64,000 nt of DNA, from contig JAFLBR010000006.1 of NCBI GenBank assembly GCA_017303795.1, positions 285,470 through 349,469 on the forward strand. Reading direction: 5' to 3'. The translations under genes and the position numbers were made by a program. Shown piece by piece: positions 26,288 to 35,429 of the stretch. The DNA comes from Cytophagales bacterium. GTDB taxonomy: Bacteria > Bacteroidota > Bacteroidia > Cytophagales > Cyclobacteriaceae. Below the pieces are notes generated by a model, which saw only the letters and a list, made by a program, of their open reading frames with translations, made no database searches and was not told where the DNA came from. Numbering within the stretch: position 1 is the first letter of the stretch; each line of letters opens with the position of its first letter.

Positions 26288-27472
26288 TTATAACTTATCT
26301 ATATCCAGTATTGCCGACTTTATCATTTTAGTTTCATCATCGGTCCACGCAAAAAATAATTGATTGTTCAGTCTCGTCATTTGAGGAAAGCCGCTGGAAC
26401 GAGCTTCAGAAGTGGTAGCAATCTGCTTTACATTACTCCGAATTCCATCTTTGTTAATTCGCATTACATTAATAGAACCGGTTTCCATCCAACTCACCAC
26501 GGCATCATCATTCACCAACACCACATCTACATGCCCAATCGGATTACCGGCATCTACCCTAACCGGCCTGCCAAAACTCGCGCCACCATCTTGCGAAAAA
26601 ATTACACGAACAGCAGGTTCGTTACCGGCTGAGGTAAACCAAGCGACTACCAGATTATTTCCGTTTGCATCTACGCGCGGGCCATTTACCGGGCAACCGG
26701 CAATCTTCCAATTATCTGCGTAAACAGATTGTGGAACCGTCCACGCGCCATCTACAAAACGCGTAATGGAAACATCCCGAACTTCTTGCTCAGAGCGATC
26801 GCGGTAGACAACTACCGGACCAGTGGAAGTTAATGCAGCCGCAGTCTGACAGCAATCGCATGTGCGTGAATCCAACTCCCACTCATTTAATTTATTCCCA
26901 GATGGATCTACTACAGCAGCACGCAATGTCATCACCCCATGATGACCATCGTGATGATCCATATTTTCCATTCCTTCCATTACCGTGTTGCGACCATCAA
27001 GCCACGCCACCAGAAAATTATCACCGTAAGGAAGCAACGAGACAAAACCATGCTCGGCTTGTTTTTGATCATCGTGAATAACAACTGGTTTATTCCACGT
27101 AATGCCATCATTGGATGTGGTGAGGTTTACATCGTAAGTAAACTTTCCGTCACCACTTTTAGCGAGAAAGTGCGCTACGAATTTTTCTTTGTTAACGGCA
27201 AGCATTGGATAGTCGGCCCAATTCACAAACCAGTTATTTCCAGCTGCGATAAGATTTGGTGCCGACCATGAACCGTTGTTCCACTTCGAGAATTTAAGCG
27301 TACTTATTGTATCCAATTTTTCTATCCACGAAAGATAAACTTGTCCGGCCTCATCTGTAAAAAGAAAAGGTTCGGCACTTTCGGCTACAGCCGGAGTAGA
27401 TACTTCAACAACATCTTTTGATGTACATCCAACTATTGTGAGTAAAACTAAAAGAACAAAAAAACGACTCAT
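26288..27472 (-). CDS. sialidase-fold lipoprotein with Met/His-rich loop
   Basis: 394 residues with lipobox TIVGC (Cys about residue 16). The mature protein has repeated beta-propeller blades with Asp-box-like turns (TTSNDGITWNKP; FSQDGGASFGRPV), as in exo-alpha-sialidases, but I cannot identify the full sialidase active site. A striking loop, MEGMENMDHHDGHHGVM, carries four methionines and four histidines, followed by CDCC and a later AGCP, all good copper ligands. The start overlaps the TlpA gene by four bases (ATGA) at the end of a copper-efflux operon. A periplasmic or surface copper-binding role is inferred, and no glycosidase activity is claimed. Confidence 0.7.
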   Translation of the reverse strand: MSRFFVLLVLLTIVGCTSKDVVEVSTPAVAESAEPFLFTDEAGQVYLSWIEKLDTISTLKFSKWNNGSWSAPNLIAAGNNWFVNWADYPMLAVNKEKFVAHFLAKSGDGKFTYDVNLTTSNDGITWNKPVVIHDDQKQAEHGFVSLLPYGDNFLVAWLDGRNTVMEGMENMDHHDGHHGVMTLRAAVVDPSGNKLNEWELDSRTCDCCQTAAALTSTGPVVVYRDRSEQEVRDVSITRFVDGAWTVPQSVYADNWKIAGCPVNGPRVDANGNNLVVAWFTSAGNEPAVRVIFSQDGGASFGRPVRVDAGNPIGHVDVVLVNDDAVVSWMETGSINVMRINKDGIRSNVKQIATTSEARSSGFPQMTRLNNQLFFAWTDDETKMIKSAILDIDKL

Positions 27473-27948
27473 GGTTTGGGCAGAATGTTAGTTATGATTT
27501 CAATGCTTGCTGGTGATGTCCAATCGCGAAAGCCAATTTCTGAAAACTTAAGCTCACCAGTCTGATCGAAAATAAATGTAGTGGGTAACGCCTGAATTTT
27601 CAATGCTTCCAGATTACCCAGATGGAGATAATTGAACTCAAACTTTTGCTTGTTCTTAAATCGGTTGATTTGTTCAGTCGTTTCGTTTGATGCAAACAGA
27701 AATACAATGGGTTGATCTTTAAACCGGTTTTGAGTTGCTGCAAGCGATGGCATCTCCTGCAAACAAGGCTTACACCAGGTTGCCCAAAAATTAACCAGCA
27801 CCGTTTTATCCTTAAACTGTGAAACATCAACCGCGTTACCTGCTAAATCAGTTAACCGAATGTCTTCCAACTTAAGTGAATTGCTCTCCTTACGGGAAGG
27901 TGAACATCCCGCAATGATTATCAAGAACAGAAATAGAAATCGGATCAT
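27469..27948 (-). CDS. TlpA-like thioredoxin lipoprotein
   Basis: 159 residues from ATG 27948, which overlaps the upstream stop by four bases and opens a short lipoprotein signal (lipobox IIAGC). An earlier in-frame start would be inside the neighbour. The thioredoxin fold has the WCKPC redox motif in NFWATWCKPCLQEMP, as in TlpA/ResA reductases that keep periplasmic cysteines reduced. In a copper operon it may reduce metal-binding cysteines or protect against copper-driven oxidation (inference). It is translationally coupled to both neighbours. Confidence 0.87.
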   Translation of the reverse strand: MIRFLFLFLIIIAGCSPSRKESNSLKLEDIRLTDLAGNAVDVSQFKDKTVLVNFWATWCKPCLQEMPSLAATQNRFKDQPIVFLFASNETTEQINRFKNKQKFEFNYLHLGNLEALKIQALPTTFIFDQTGELKFSEIGFRDWTSPASIEIITNILPKP

Positions 27949-28550
27949 TGAAGCATTTCCTGAACAGAACCACACTTTAACATTTTGCTACCAAAGTAAG
28001 GATTGCGGATCGCCTCGTTATCGCTAAGCCAATAACCGCCTTCGTTGTTAAAGGCCATCGGGCAATATTCATAGTAGGCTATTGTGCCACCCAACCCAAA
28101 TGCTTTTATGCTTTTATAAAAATTATCAGAAAGCGGACTAAAAGCCACGCGCTGTTGTTCAACATCATCTGTAGCCTGAATTTCTTTTAACGCAATATCC
28201 AAGCCCGACAGGTAAGTCATCCAATCGTTATGTGCAGCATCAGTAACCAGATTCATATCAATGCCCGCTAATGCTTTGCGCATCACCTCTGCTTTTTCTT
28301 TAACAAGCTTGGCATCCGTTGCTACAAAGGCATCTTTTAGTTCTACATAAGCTGCAAAGGCAGTGGCCAGTTGCTTTTGAAATTCAACATCAACTGTATA
28401 GGCCGGTATCGAAGCTTCTGTAGGCATAGTTTCGGTTGAAGCATGGTCGGTATGTTCATCTTGTTTAGTCTCTTGTTTTTTATCGCTGCATGCAAAAACA
28501 AATGCCGCCAGGTAAACGAAAAGAGTTAACGTACTTAGTCTGGTTTTCAT
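27945..28550 (-). CDS. DUF3347 domain lipoprotein
   Basis: 201 residues with lipobox FACSDKK (Cys about residue 21). After a His/Glu/Thr-rich linker comes a helical DUF3347 domain, ending with a conserved CPMAFNNEGGYWLSD and a final MLKCGSVQEML. This domain is common in Bacteroidota copper and heavy-metal efflux loci, also as a fused part of CusB-like adaptors. The Cys and Met residues suggest metal binding, but the role is not known. It lies 27 bases from the adaptor gene upstream and overlaps TlpA downstream. Confidence 0.85.
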   Translation of the reverse strand: MKTRLSTLTLFVYLAAFVFACSDKKQETKQDEHTDHASTETMPTEASIPAYTVDVEFQKQLATAFAAYVELKDAFVATDAKLVKEKAEVMRKALAGIDMNLVTDAAHNDWMTYLSGLDIALKEIQATDDVEQQRVAFSPLSDNFYKSIKAFGLGGTIAYYEYCPMAFNNEGGYWLSDNEAIRNPYFGSKMLKCGSVQEMLQ

Positions 28551-28577
28551 AAAAATGTATTTAAGGGTTAAAATTAA

Positions 28578-29669
28578 TTAATGTTGATGAACAGGGTTTA
28601 CACCATGCTTTAAAATATATTCACTATACAAAAGATAAGCGCCCGAGGTAACAGCAATCTCGCCTTCTGAAAGTCCGTGTACAATTTGCACTTCCGTAGA
28701 AGTTTCCATTCCGGTTTTAACAACGCGGGGTTTAAATGTATTCTTTTCAGTCTCTATAAATACTACGTTACCCTTTTCGCTGCGAATAACCGCTTGCACC
28801 GGTAAGATGATGCCCTCCATTACTTGATTTAACCTGACCTGCACCGGCATACCGGATTGCAGGTTTCCGGTATTGGCAATCGATGCCCGCAAGGTGTAGG
28901 TTTGATTGCCCGGTTTTAGTTCGGGGTTAATAAAATCCACCACAGCATTCAAAACCGGTTGGCCGTTAATCAGTACATCAAGTTGATCGCCCACTTTTAC
29001 GCTATTACCTTCCGCGGCATAAAGTTCGGCCTCTACCCAAAGAGTACCTAAGTTTGAAAGTGAGTAAAGTTTACTGCCTTCCGAAACATATTGTCCCTCG
29101 GCAGCATCTATCGATTGAATAGTACCTGATGCTAGTGAATAGAAGATGTTTGTTGGTTTTACCTTGCCGGATTTCAACATTTCATCTAGTTGATGCTGCA
29201 TAACACCAGCCAACAATAACTTTTTCAATGCAGCTTCGGCAAGATTCTGGTAGTGCTGATTCTGACTTTCAGTTTGCATCTTTTGTTGTAGTAACAAATA
29301 CTCATGCTGTAAGGCTTGCAGCGATTCGCTGTAAATCTCGTACAACGGTTCACCAGCCTTAACGGAACGCCCGGTTTCTTTTACAAACAACTTTTCAATT
29401 CTGCCTGCCACCCGACTGCTGATAACAGTTGAAGATTTTGTATTGGTGGTCAGGCGCGCCTGTATAATTTTTGCTTCTGTTGCTTTTTGCCTGGCTACCT
29501 TTCGCGTTTTGATGTTAGCCAACAACACCTGCGAATCGCTCAACATCAAATCGGTTGCTTTGTCTGTTTCAGCTTGTTGATGTTGATGCGTATGATTTTC
29601 TGGCACTTCGCAAGCTCCTATTAATAATCCTATAAAAATCACTTTTAATGTTCTCATCGTTTTAATCAT
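28578..29669 (-). CDS. CusB-type RND efflux periplasmic adaptor
   Basis: 363 residues with lipobox IGACE (Cys about residue 20) and a His/Gln-rich start (NHTHQHQQ) that could bind metal. The membrane-fusion-protein layout is visible: beta-barrel/lipoyl halves (SSRVAGRIEKLFVKETGRSVKAG in part; GTIQSIDAAEGQYVSEG) around a helical hairpin (about 115-170). It links the inner-membrane pump to the outer-membrane channel. The ATG at 29669 overlaps the stop of the other adaptor gene by four bases. It has no heavy-metal-binding zinc-ribbon-like domain, unlike its partner. Confidence 0.85.
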   Translation of the reverse strand: MIKTMRTLKVIFIGLLIGACEVPENHTHQHQQAETDKATDLMLSDSQVLLANIKTRKVARQKATEAKIIQARLTTNTKSSTVISSRVAGRIEKLFVKETGRSVKAGEPLYEIYSESLQALQHEYLLLQQKMQTESQNQHYQNLAEAALKKLLLAGVMQHQLDEMLKSGKVKPTNIFYSLASGTIQSIDAAEGQYVSEGSKLYSLSNLGTLWVEAELYAAEGNSVKVGDQLDVLINGQPVLNAVVDFINPELKPGNQTYTLRASIANTGNLQSGMPVQVRLNQVMEGIILPVQAVIRSEKGNVVFIETEKNTFKPRVVKTGMETSTEVQIVHGLSEGEIAVTSGAYLLYSEYILKHGVNPVHQH

Positions 29670-30919
29670 TTACTCGTGCGAATAAAGCCTTCACTATCAA
29701 CCAAAAATTGTGCGTTCAAGGCAATCTCATCCATCGAACTTAGTCCGGTTAACGCAATCTTATCAGATGTGGAAGATTGAATAACAACTTGCTTAGCCAC
29801 AAATGAACCCCGTTCTTTTACAAACACAATTGCTTCTGTGCCCAGGTCCACAACGGCCTGCCGGGGCAACCACATCCACGCACTTGTTTTGGTTGACCAT
29901 TGCGCAGTAGCCAACTCCCCAATTTTTAAATTAGCACCGGGCACATATATCCGCACAAGCGCTAACTCCTGATTGGTATTATAAAACGGTTGAATAAACC
30001 CAACACGTGCAGGCACCACAGTTTGCCTTAACTTTAGATTTATAGTATCGCCAACGCTTAAGTTTTTACTTTGCTCTGCCGAAACCGATAATTCAATTAG
30101 CAAAGAATTTGTATCGACTATGCTAAACAAAGTTGCACCAGCGTTTACATAGTCTCCCTCTTTAATTATATCTGTATTGTTAGCTTGTGGTATTGTAGCA
30201 TTGGTTTGCATACCCATGTTTGGCTGCGTAGCAATTGTTGGCTGTGGTTGTTCACCCATCACAACAAATCCACTTACCGGACTTATAATCGGAAAGCGAT
30301 ATTGAACTGCCTTCGATTGAACTAGATTGGCAAGCAATGGCTCCGTAAAGCCCAACAAACTTAGTTTATCTTTTGCCTGTTGAATCGCTTGCTCGTTATC
30401 ATCTTGTTGTAACAACCATAACAACTCTTGTTGTGCAGTTGCCAACTCAGCACTATAAATCTCTGCAATTTTTTGTCCTTTACTTACCGATTGATAAGGA
30501 TACTTCAGAAAAACTTTTTCCAGTCGCCCGCCAATACGAGCCGGGATAGTAAACCGGTTACGCGAATCATAGGTAACTACACCGGTAGCTTCCGTAGATA
30601 AAGTTTGTGAAGCAAACTCGCCTTTTATGGTTTTGATGGATGACACCACTCGTTCATTTGGAGATTTGAGCAAGCGCACCAAATCCTCCGTTACTTTTAC
30701 CTCTTCTCCCGGCCAAGCCTTACGCACCAAATCCATATTGCACACCGGACACACACCTTGTTTATCTGAAAAAACCGTAGGGTGCATTGGACAGATATAG
30801 GTGTCGACATTAGCAGAATGCTGTTTTGAATCACAAGCAATCAACATCCAAGCTATTATCACGAAAATTGTCAATTGGCAATTGACAATTGACAATTTAT
30901 TTTTCAATCTCACGCTCAT
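29666..30919 (-). CDS. CusB-type adaptor with heavy-metal-binding domain
   Basis: 417 residues from ATG 30919. A TTG three codons earlier is less likely. The lipobox is MLIAC. A heavy-metal-binding domain follows (YICPMHPTVFSD to CPVCNMDLV, about residues 42-67), then the CusB membrane-fusion core (AGRIGGRLEK-like lipoyl region, helical hairpin, barrel). An unusual Met/Asn/Gln-rich stretch at about 220-250 lies before the barrel. The signal peptide is partly encoded by an AATTG-rich repeat (30864-30902). Two adaptors in one operon suggest a mixed or two-part complex. Confidence 0.87.
   Translation of the reverse strand: MSVRLKNKLSIVNCQLTIFVIIAWMLIACDSKQHSANVDTYICPMHPTVFSDKQGVCPVCNMDLVRKAWPGEEVKVTEDLVRLLKSPNERVVSSIKTIKGEFASQTLSTEATGVVTYDSRNRFTIPARIGGRLEKVFLKYPYQSVSKGQKIAEIYSAELATAQQELLWLLQQDDNEQAIQQAKDKLSLLGFTEPLLANLVQSKAVQYRFPIISPVSGFVVMGEQPQPTIATQPNMGMQTNATIPQANNTDIIKEGDYVNAGATLFSIVDTNSLLIELSVSAEQSKNLSVGDTINLKLRQTVVPARVGFIQPFYNTNQELALVRIYVPGANLKIGELATAQWSTKTSAWMWLPRQAVVDLGTEAIVFVKERGSFVAKQVVIQSSTSDKIALTGLSSMDEIALNAQFLVDSEGFIRTSK
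30864..30902. repeat. AATTGACAATTG-type short repeat in signal peptide region
   Basis: A run of imperfect AATTGACA/AATTGTCA units, partly palindromic, in the 5' end of the second adaptor gene and reaching the TolC stop. It translates as LSIVNCQLTI. A related repeat lies at 32122-32156. Such units seem to spread in Bacteroidota genomes, from memory. Confidence 0.65.
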
Positions 30920-32186
30920 AGCTAACAATCATTTCGTAATACTTCAGTTTTGTGTCCAGATATTGCAGGCGGATCATATTCAACGTTTCCCAACCATCAA
31001 TTACCATGGGCAATTCTTCTTTGTTCTCTTCATAAGCCAGCATTAAATTTTCATAACTCTTTTTCAACACCGGAATAATACGCAGCTCATAATTTACTAG
31101 CTGTTGCTGTAAGGTTTTGATTTCTGCAATCATACTTGCAGTCATTCCTTGTACTTCGTTCATGATTGCCAATCGCTCGGCTTTCATGGATTCGATTTCG
31201 TAATCCATTGCCTTAGCATTTGCTTTGTACATTTTAGACGACCACGGAGCAATGGGTATTGTAACCATACCCAACAACATAAATTGATTAGGCATGCCCT
31301 GCCCCATCGAAATCATGTGACTAAAGTTCAGATTAAAATCAGGCCGACTCTGGGCCTTTTCTACTTGTTGATTCAAGCGCATAGATTTTATAGTACGCTC
31401 AAGTTGATACAGGTCACTTCGGTTTTGAGTAAGTAAAATCGTATCGATAGTTACCAACTCAAATTCTCGTTCAATAGCAGTTGTATCAATTACAAAATTG
31501 ATTGATTGTGAGGCATTCATTAATTGCTTGAGGATTATCTGCTGCTTCTGAATTTCATTCTCATTCATCAACTGCATATTTTTAACTTCATGCAGTCGGC
31601 CTTCAGCTTTATAAATGTTAGAAAGTTTTTCCTGATTGTAGGGATAACGCACTCGCCCTACGCGAATCATAAGATTAAGAATCTCTTCCGACTCCAGAAG
31701 CTGTTTTTGCTTTTGTTCAACCAAATACCATTTATAATAAGCAAGTTTTGCCTGAGCCTTTAACCCGTTGTAAAAAACACGTTCATTGGCTTGTTCAATT
31801 CCTGCACGTGATGACAAATACTGTTGATTCGCTTTTAGCTTAGCCGGATTAGTAAACGTCTGCGATACGGAAACCATTATTTGCCGCGTATCTGCCAGGT
31901 GCTCGTAGTTTTGTTTCTGATACGGAAACATCCACAATCCCCCACCCACTTCAGGAGCCATTAAACTTTTTGAACCGGCCACGTATGCGTTCATCGCTTG
32001 CGCTCTATTCCGATAGGTATTCAACATCGGGTTTTGCTTTTCGATTACGTGCAGCACACTATCCAAGCTTAAGATTTGAACCTGACTATTAGCTATCAGT
32101 GGTGCCCCGAATAGAAAAAGCAAAATTGACAATCGAAAATTGACAATCGAAAATCCAAATACAGATTTCAAACAATTATTCTCCAT
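30897..32186 (-). CDS. TolC family outer-membrane efflux channel
   Basis: 429 residues from ATG 32186, chosen because GGAAGG lies just upstream and the CusA stop overlaps it. An earlier in-frame ATG at 32219 would reach further into cusA. A signal peptide ending near ANSQ is followed by long amphipathic helices of the TolC/CusC type, with two repeated halves (about 40-220 and 230-420). It forms the outer-membrane channel of the copper/silver efflux complex. The signal region contains two 14-base repeats. Confidence 0.85.
   Translation of the reverse strand: MENNCLKSVFGFSIVNFRLSILLFLFGAPLIANSQVQILSLDSVLHVIEKQNPMLNTYRNRAQAMNAYVAGSKSLMAPEVGGGLWMFPYQKQNYEHLADTRQIMVSVSQTFTNPAKLKANQQYLSSRAGIEQANERVFYNGLKAQAKLAYYKWYLVEQKQKQLLESEEILNLMIRVGRVRYPYNQEKLSNIYKAEGRLHEVKNMQLMNENEIQKQQIILKQLMNASQSINFVIDTTAIEREFELVTIDTILLTQNRSDLYQLERTIKSMRLNQQVEKAQSRPDFNLNFSHMISMGQGMPNQFMLLGMVTIPIAPWSSKMYKANAKAMDYEIESMKAERLAIMNEVQGMTASMIAEIKTLQQQLVNYELRIIPVLKKSYENLMLAYEENKEELPMVIDGWETLNMIRLQYLDTKLKYYEMIVSYEREIEK
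32122..32156. repeat. 14-bp tandem repeat in tolC signal peptide
   Basis: Two exact AAAATTGACAATCG units (32122-32135 and 32136-32149) and a partial third, encoding SIVNFRLSI on the minus strand. It is related to the repeat at 30864-30902. Confidence 0.75.
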
Positions 32187-35100
32187 AACCTTCCAGTTTT
32201 CCAAACTTGCGTAATTCATATTCTTTTGTGATTAAGAAAATAAGTGGAGTTACCAATAAGATGTGCGTGGCCGATGTAAGTACACCGCCAATCATCGGTA
32301 GCACAATAGGTTGCATAACATCGCTGCCCACACCGGTTGACCACAGCACAGGTACTAATCCAAAAAGAGAAACGCACACCGTCATAATTTTAGGACGCAA
32401 TCGTTTTGCTGCACCCATTACTACGTACTCTTTCAATTCTTGAAAAGAAATTGCTTCGCGCGTGTTGCCACGTAATTGAATCAATTGCTTCATGGCATCG
32501 TTCAGGTAAATCACCATCACCACTCCTGTTTCTACGGCAATTCCAAACAAGGCAATAAATCCAACCGCTACGGCCACCGATAAATTCACGCCATAGAAAT
32601 AAACCATGTACGCACCACCGATCAAGGCAAACGGTACGGTGATCAGACTAAGAAAAGCTTCGCGAATGGATTTGAATGCGAGGTACAACGAAATAAAAAT
32701 GATCAGCAGTACAATCGGTAAAATGAGCATTAACGTTTGCTTGCCGCGAATCAGGTTTTCATATTGACCACTCCACTCCAGAAAATAACCTTTTGGTAAA
32801 GTTCCCAATTCCGTATTCACTTTTTCAATGGCAGCTTCAACCGTAGAACCTAAATCGCGATCGCGCACATTAAACAACACCGCGCCTCGCAACAATGCAT
32901 TGTCCGAAACAATCATGGGCGGACCATCTTCATAACGCAAAGTGGCCACCGCACTAAGTGGAATAATTCCCAATGCCGGAGTTTTGATTGGTGTTCGTTC
33001 CATCTGCGAAATGCTGCTTCGAAAGTTTTGGGCTAATCGTACGCTGATTGAGAAGCGCTGCCGGCCTTCAATGGTTTGCCCGATAGCGGTGCCACCCAAA
33101 CCAGACTCCACAATCATGTTCACTTCATCAACTGTTAAGCCATAACGTCCCAACGCTTCACGGTTAATATCGATAGTCAGGTATTTGCCGCCCGTAATAG
33201 GATCGACATACAAATCCTTTACACCATCTACAACTTTTAGAATGGATTTCACTTTCTCTGAAATAGCATAAATGCTATCCAGATTCTGGCCAAATACTTT
33301 TATGCCTACATCGGTGCGAATACCAGTTGCCAACATGTTAATGCGATTGATGATGGGCTGCGTCCAACCATTAACCACACCGGGTATTTGCAGTTTGGCA
33401 TCCAGTTCATTGATGATATCCTTTTTTGAAATTCCTTCCCGCCATTCCGATTTTGGTTTGAGCGTAATAATGGTTTCGATCATGGAGATCGGTGCATTGT
33501 CGGTGGCAGTGCTTGCGCGACCCGCTTTACCCAACACTTTATCTACTTCGGGTACTGATTTGATTATCTTATCCTGCACCTGTAAAATCCGTTTTACTTC
33601 TTCATTCGAAACATCGGGCAAGGTTACGGGCATGAATAGAATAGATTGTTCATCAAGCGGTGGCATAAACTCCGTTCCGAGGCTAATCAACAAAGGGATA
33701 CTGATTCCCAATGCAAGAATGTTAATACCTATGGTAGTCTTGCGCCAGTTTAAACAAGCCCGCAGTATGGGTTCATAAATCTTTTCCAGAAAGCGATTGA
33801 TCGGATTGCTACCCTCCGGTTTGAATTTTCCCTTCATGAAAAAAGAAATTAGTACGGGTGCAAGTGTTATCACCAGAATGGCATCCACTAGCATAATGAA
33901 TGTTTTGGTAAAGGCCAGTGGATGAAAAAGTTTTCCCTCCTGCCCGGTAAGCATAAACACAGGCAAGAATGAAGTGATGATAATGATGGTAGAATAAAAT
34001 AATCCTCTTGAAACCTGCTGCGAAGATTTCTCAATGATTTGAAGCCTCACCCCCGGCCCCTCTACAGATGAGGATTGGAGTGATAAATTCCGATACGCAT
34101 TCTCGGCCATAATAATCCCATTGTCCACTATTACGCCTATGGCCAATACAATACCGGTAAGCGACATGATATTGGACGTAATTCCGAAAAGGTTGAGCAG
34201 AATAAAACTGATGGCCAGTGTAATGGGAATCTGGATAATGATGCTGAGTGAACTTCGCCAATGAAACAAAAACAAAATTACCACCAGCGAAACCACAATC
34301 ATCTCTTCTACCAATGTGGTTTTAATAGATGCAATTGATTCTTCAATCAACTCACTCCTGTCGTACACAATCTTAAACTGCATGCCCTCCGGAAAACCTT
34401 TGGCCACATCGTTCATTTTTGCTTTGATGCGCGTAATTACTTCATCGGCATTTTCGCCATAGCGCATTACCACAATCCCGCCCACTACTTCGCCTTCACC
34501 ATCAAAATCAAAAATACCGAGGCGCGGTTCGCCTGTCATTTGTACCGTGCCCAGATCGCGTACTTTAACCGGTGTTGTGTTTACAGTTTTTACAGCGATG
34601 TTTTCAATCTCATCAATCGATTTAAGATATCCTGTAGTTTTAATAATGTACCCAATGTCGTTGATCTCAAATTTGCGCCCACCAGTTTCGTTGTTGTTGG
34701 CACGAATGCTTTGGATAACTTCTGAAACGGAAAGATTATAATACTGAAGCTTATTGGGATTGAGTGCAACCTGATATTGTTTTTGAAAGCCACCAAAGCT
34801 AGCAATCTCACTTACACCCGATACATTCTGCAAAGCAAACTTGATGTACCAATCCTGAATGGCACGTTGTTCACCCAGATCCATTCCCGGTGCATCCAAC
34901 GTGTACCACAAGATATGACCCACACCTGTTCCATCGGGGCCAAGTGTGGGTACAACGCCTTCCGGCAGAAGTCGGGTGGCGTAATTTAATCGCTCAAGAA
35001 CGCGTTCGCGTGCCCAATACACATCGGTATCGTCATTAAAGATTACATACACGAAACTCATTCCGAACATGGAGCTGCCGCGCACATACTTTACTTGTGG

Positions 35101-35328
35101 TAAGCCTTGCAGGTTGGTTACTAACGGATAGGTAACCTGGTCTTCCATAATCTGCGGACTGCGTCCCATCCATTCGGTAAAAACAATTACCTGGTTTTCG
35201 GATAAGTCTGGTATGGCATCGATCTTACTGGTTTGCACCGATAGCACACCCCAGAAAAACAATCCGGCCGCGACCAGCAATACGAGGAAGCGATTACGAA
35301 GAGAAAAAGAAATTATATTTTCAATCAT
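32176..35328 (-). CDS. cusA: CusA-type heavy-metal RND efflux pump
   Basis: 1050 residues from ATG 35328 (MIENIISFSLRNRF), the usual CusA/CzcA start. An in-frame codon further upstream adds an unlikely Cys-rich tail. It has the RND layout of two sets of helices and large periplasmic loops. The fourth-helix motif GVIVDNGIIMAEN has one Asp and the EN pair, like CusA and unlike the DFG form of CzcA, which points to monovalent copper or silver. The porter segment EFMPPLDEQSILFMP supplies Met residues for metal transfer. A short insert of about 14 residues (near 417-430) looks like a palindromic repeat element. It is the inner-membrane engine of the efflux system. Confidence 0.92.
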   Translation of the reverse strand: MIENIISFSLRNRFLVLLVAAGLFFWGVLSVQTSKIDAIPDLSENQVIVFTEWMGRSPQIMEDQVTYPLVTNLQGLPQVKYVRGSSMFGMSFVYVIFNDDTDVYWARERVLERLNYATRLLPEGVVPTLGPDGTGVGHILWYTLDAPGMDLGEQRAIQDWYIKFALQNVSGVSEIASFGGFQKQYQVALNPNKLQYYNLSVSEVIQSIRANNNETGGRKFEINDIGYIIKTTGYLKSIDEIENIAVKTVNTTPVKVRDLGTVQMTGEPRLGIFDFDGEGEVVGGIVVMRYGENADEVITRIKAKMNDVAKGFPEGMQFKIVYDRSELIEESIASIKTTLVEEMIVVSLVVILFLFHWRSSLSIIIQIPITLAISFILLNLFGITSNIMSLTGIVLAIGVIVDNGIIMAENAYRNLSLQSSSVEGPGVRLQIIEKSSQQVSRGLFYSTIIIITSFLPVFMLTGQEGKLFHPLAFTKTFIMLVDAILVITLAPVLISFFMKGKFKPEGSNPINRFLEKIYEPILRACLNWRKTTIGINILALGISIPLLISLGTEFMPPLDEQSILFMPVTLPDVSNEEVKRILQVQDKIIKSVPEVDKVLGKAGRASTATDNAPISMIETIITLKPKSEWREGISKKDIINELDAKLQIPGVVNGWTQPIINRINMLATGIRTDVGIKVFGQNLDSIYAISEKVKSILKVVDGVKDLYVDPITGGKYLTIDINREALGRYGLTVDEVNMIVESGLGGTAIGQTIEGRQRFSISVRLAQNFRSSISQMERTPIKTPALGIIPLSAVATLRYEDGPPMIVSDNALLRGAVLFNVRDRDLGSTVEAAIEKVNTELGTLPKGYFLEWSGQYENLIRGKQTLMLILPIVLLIIFISLYLAFKSIREAFLSLITVPFALIGGAYMVYFYGVNLSVAVAVGFIALFGIAVETGVVMVIYLNDAMKQLIQLRGNTREAISFQELKEYVVMGAAKRLRPKIMTVCVSLFGLVPVLWSTGVGSDVMQPIVLPMIGGVLTSATHILLVTPLIFLITKEYELRKFGKLEGYGE
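34045..34073. repeat. REP-like palindromic element inside cusA
   Basis: CCTCA and TGAGG flank a C-rich core (CCCCCGGCCCC), read on the coding strand as SSSVEGPGVRL. The same GEGPGVR-type translation occurs in many Bacteroidota genes that carry a small interspersed element, from memory. Here it sits in a cytoplasmic linker between two membrane helices and keeps the frame. Confidence 0.6.
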
Positions 35329-35387
35329 AGATTTGACATGAGTAGAACACGAAATGCGAGGACACGCGTGTGCCTTCAAGACCAACA

Positions 35388-35407
35388 CAGGATTGAATAA
35401 AATCCTG
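35388..35407. repeat. inverted repeat upstream of cusA
   Basis: Perfect 7-base arms CAGGATT / AATCCTG with a 6-base loop, between the HYC_CC_PP gene stop and the cusA start. A second palindrome, ACACGCGTGT, lies at 35362-35371. These may act as operator, attenuator or mRNA-processing sites, and neither has a T run. Confidence 0.4.
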
Positions 35408-35429
35408 AATTAAGTCTTGCTACTGAAGT

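Noticed and set aside
35329-35388. N-terminal extension of cusA
   Set aside because: A Cys-rich tail not seen in CusA proteins. The ATG at 35328 gives the usual start.
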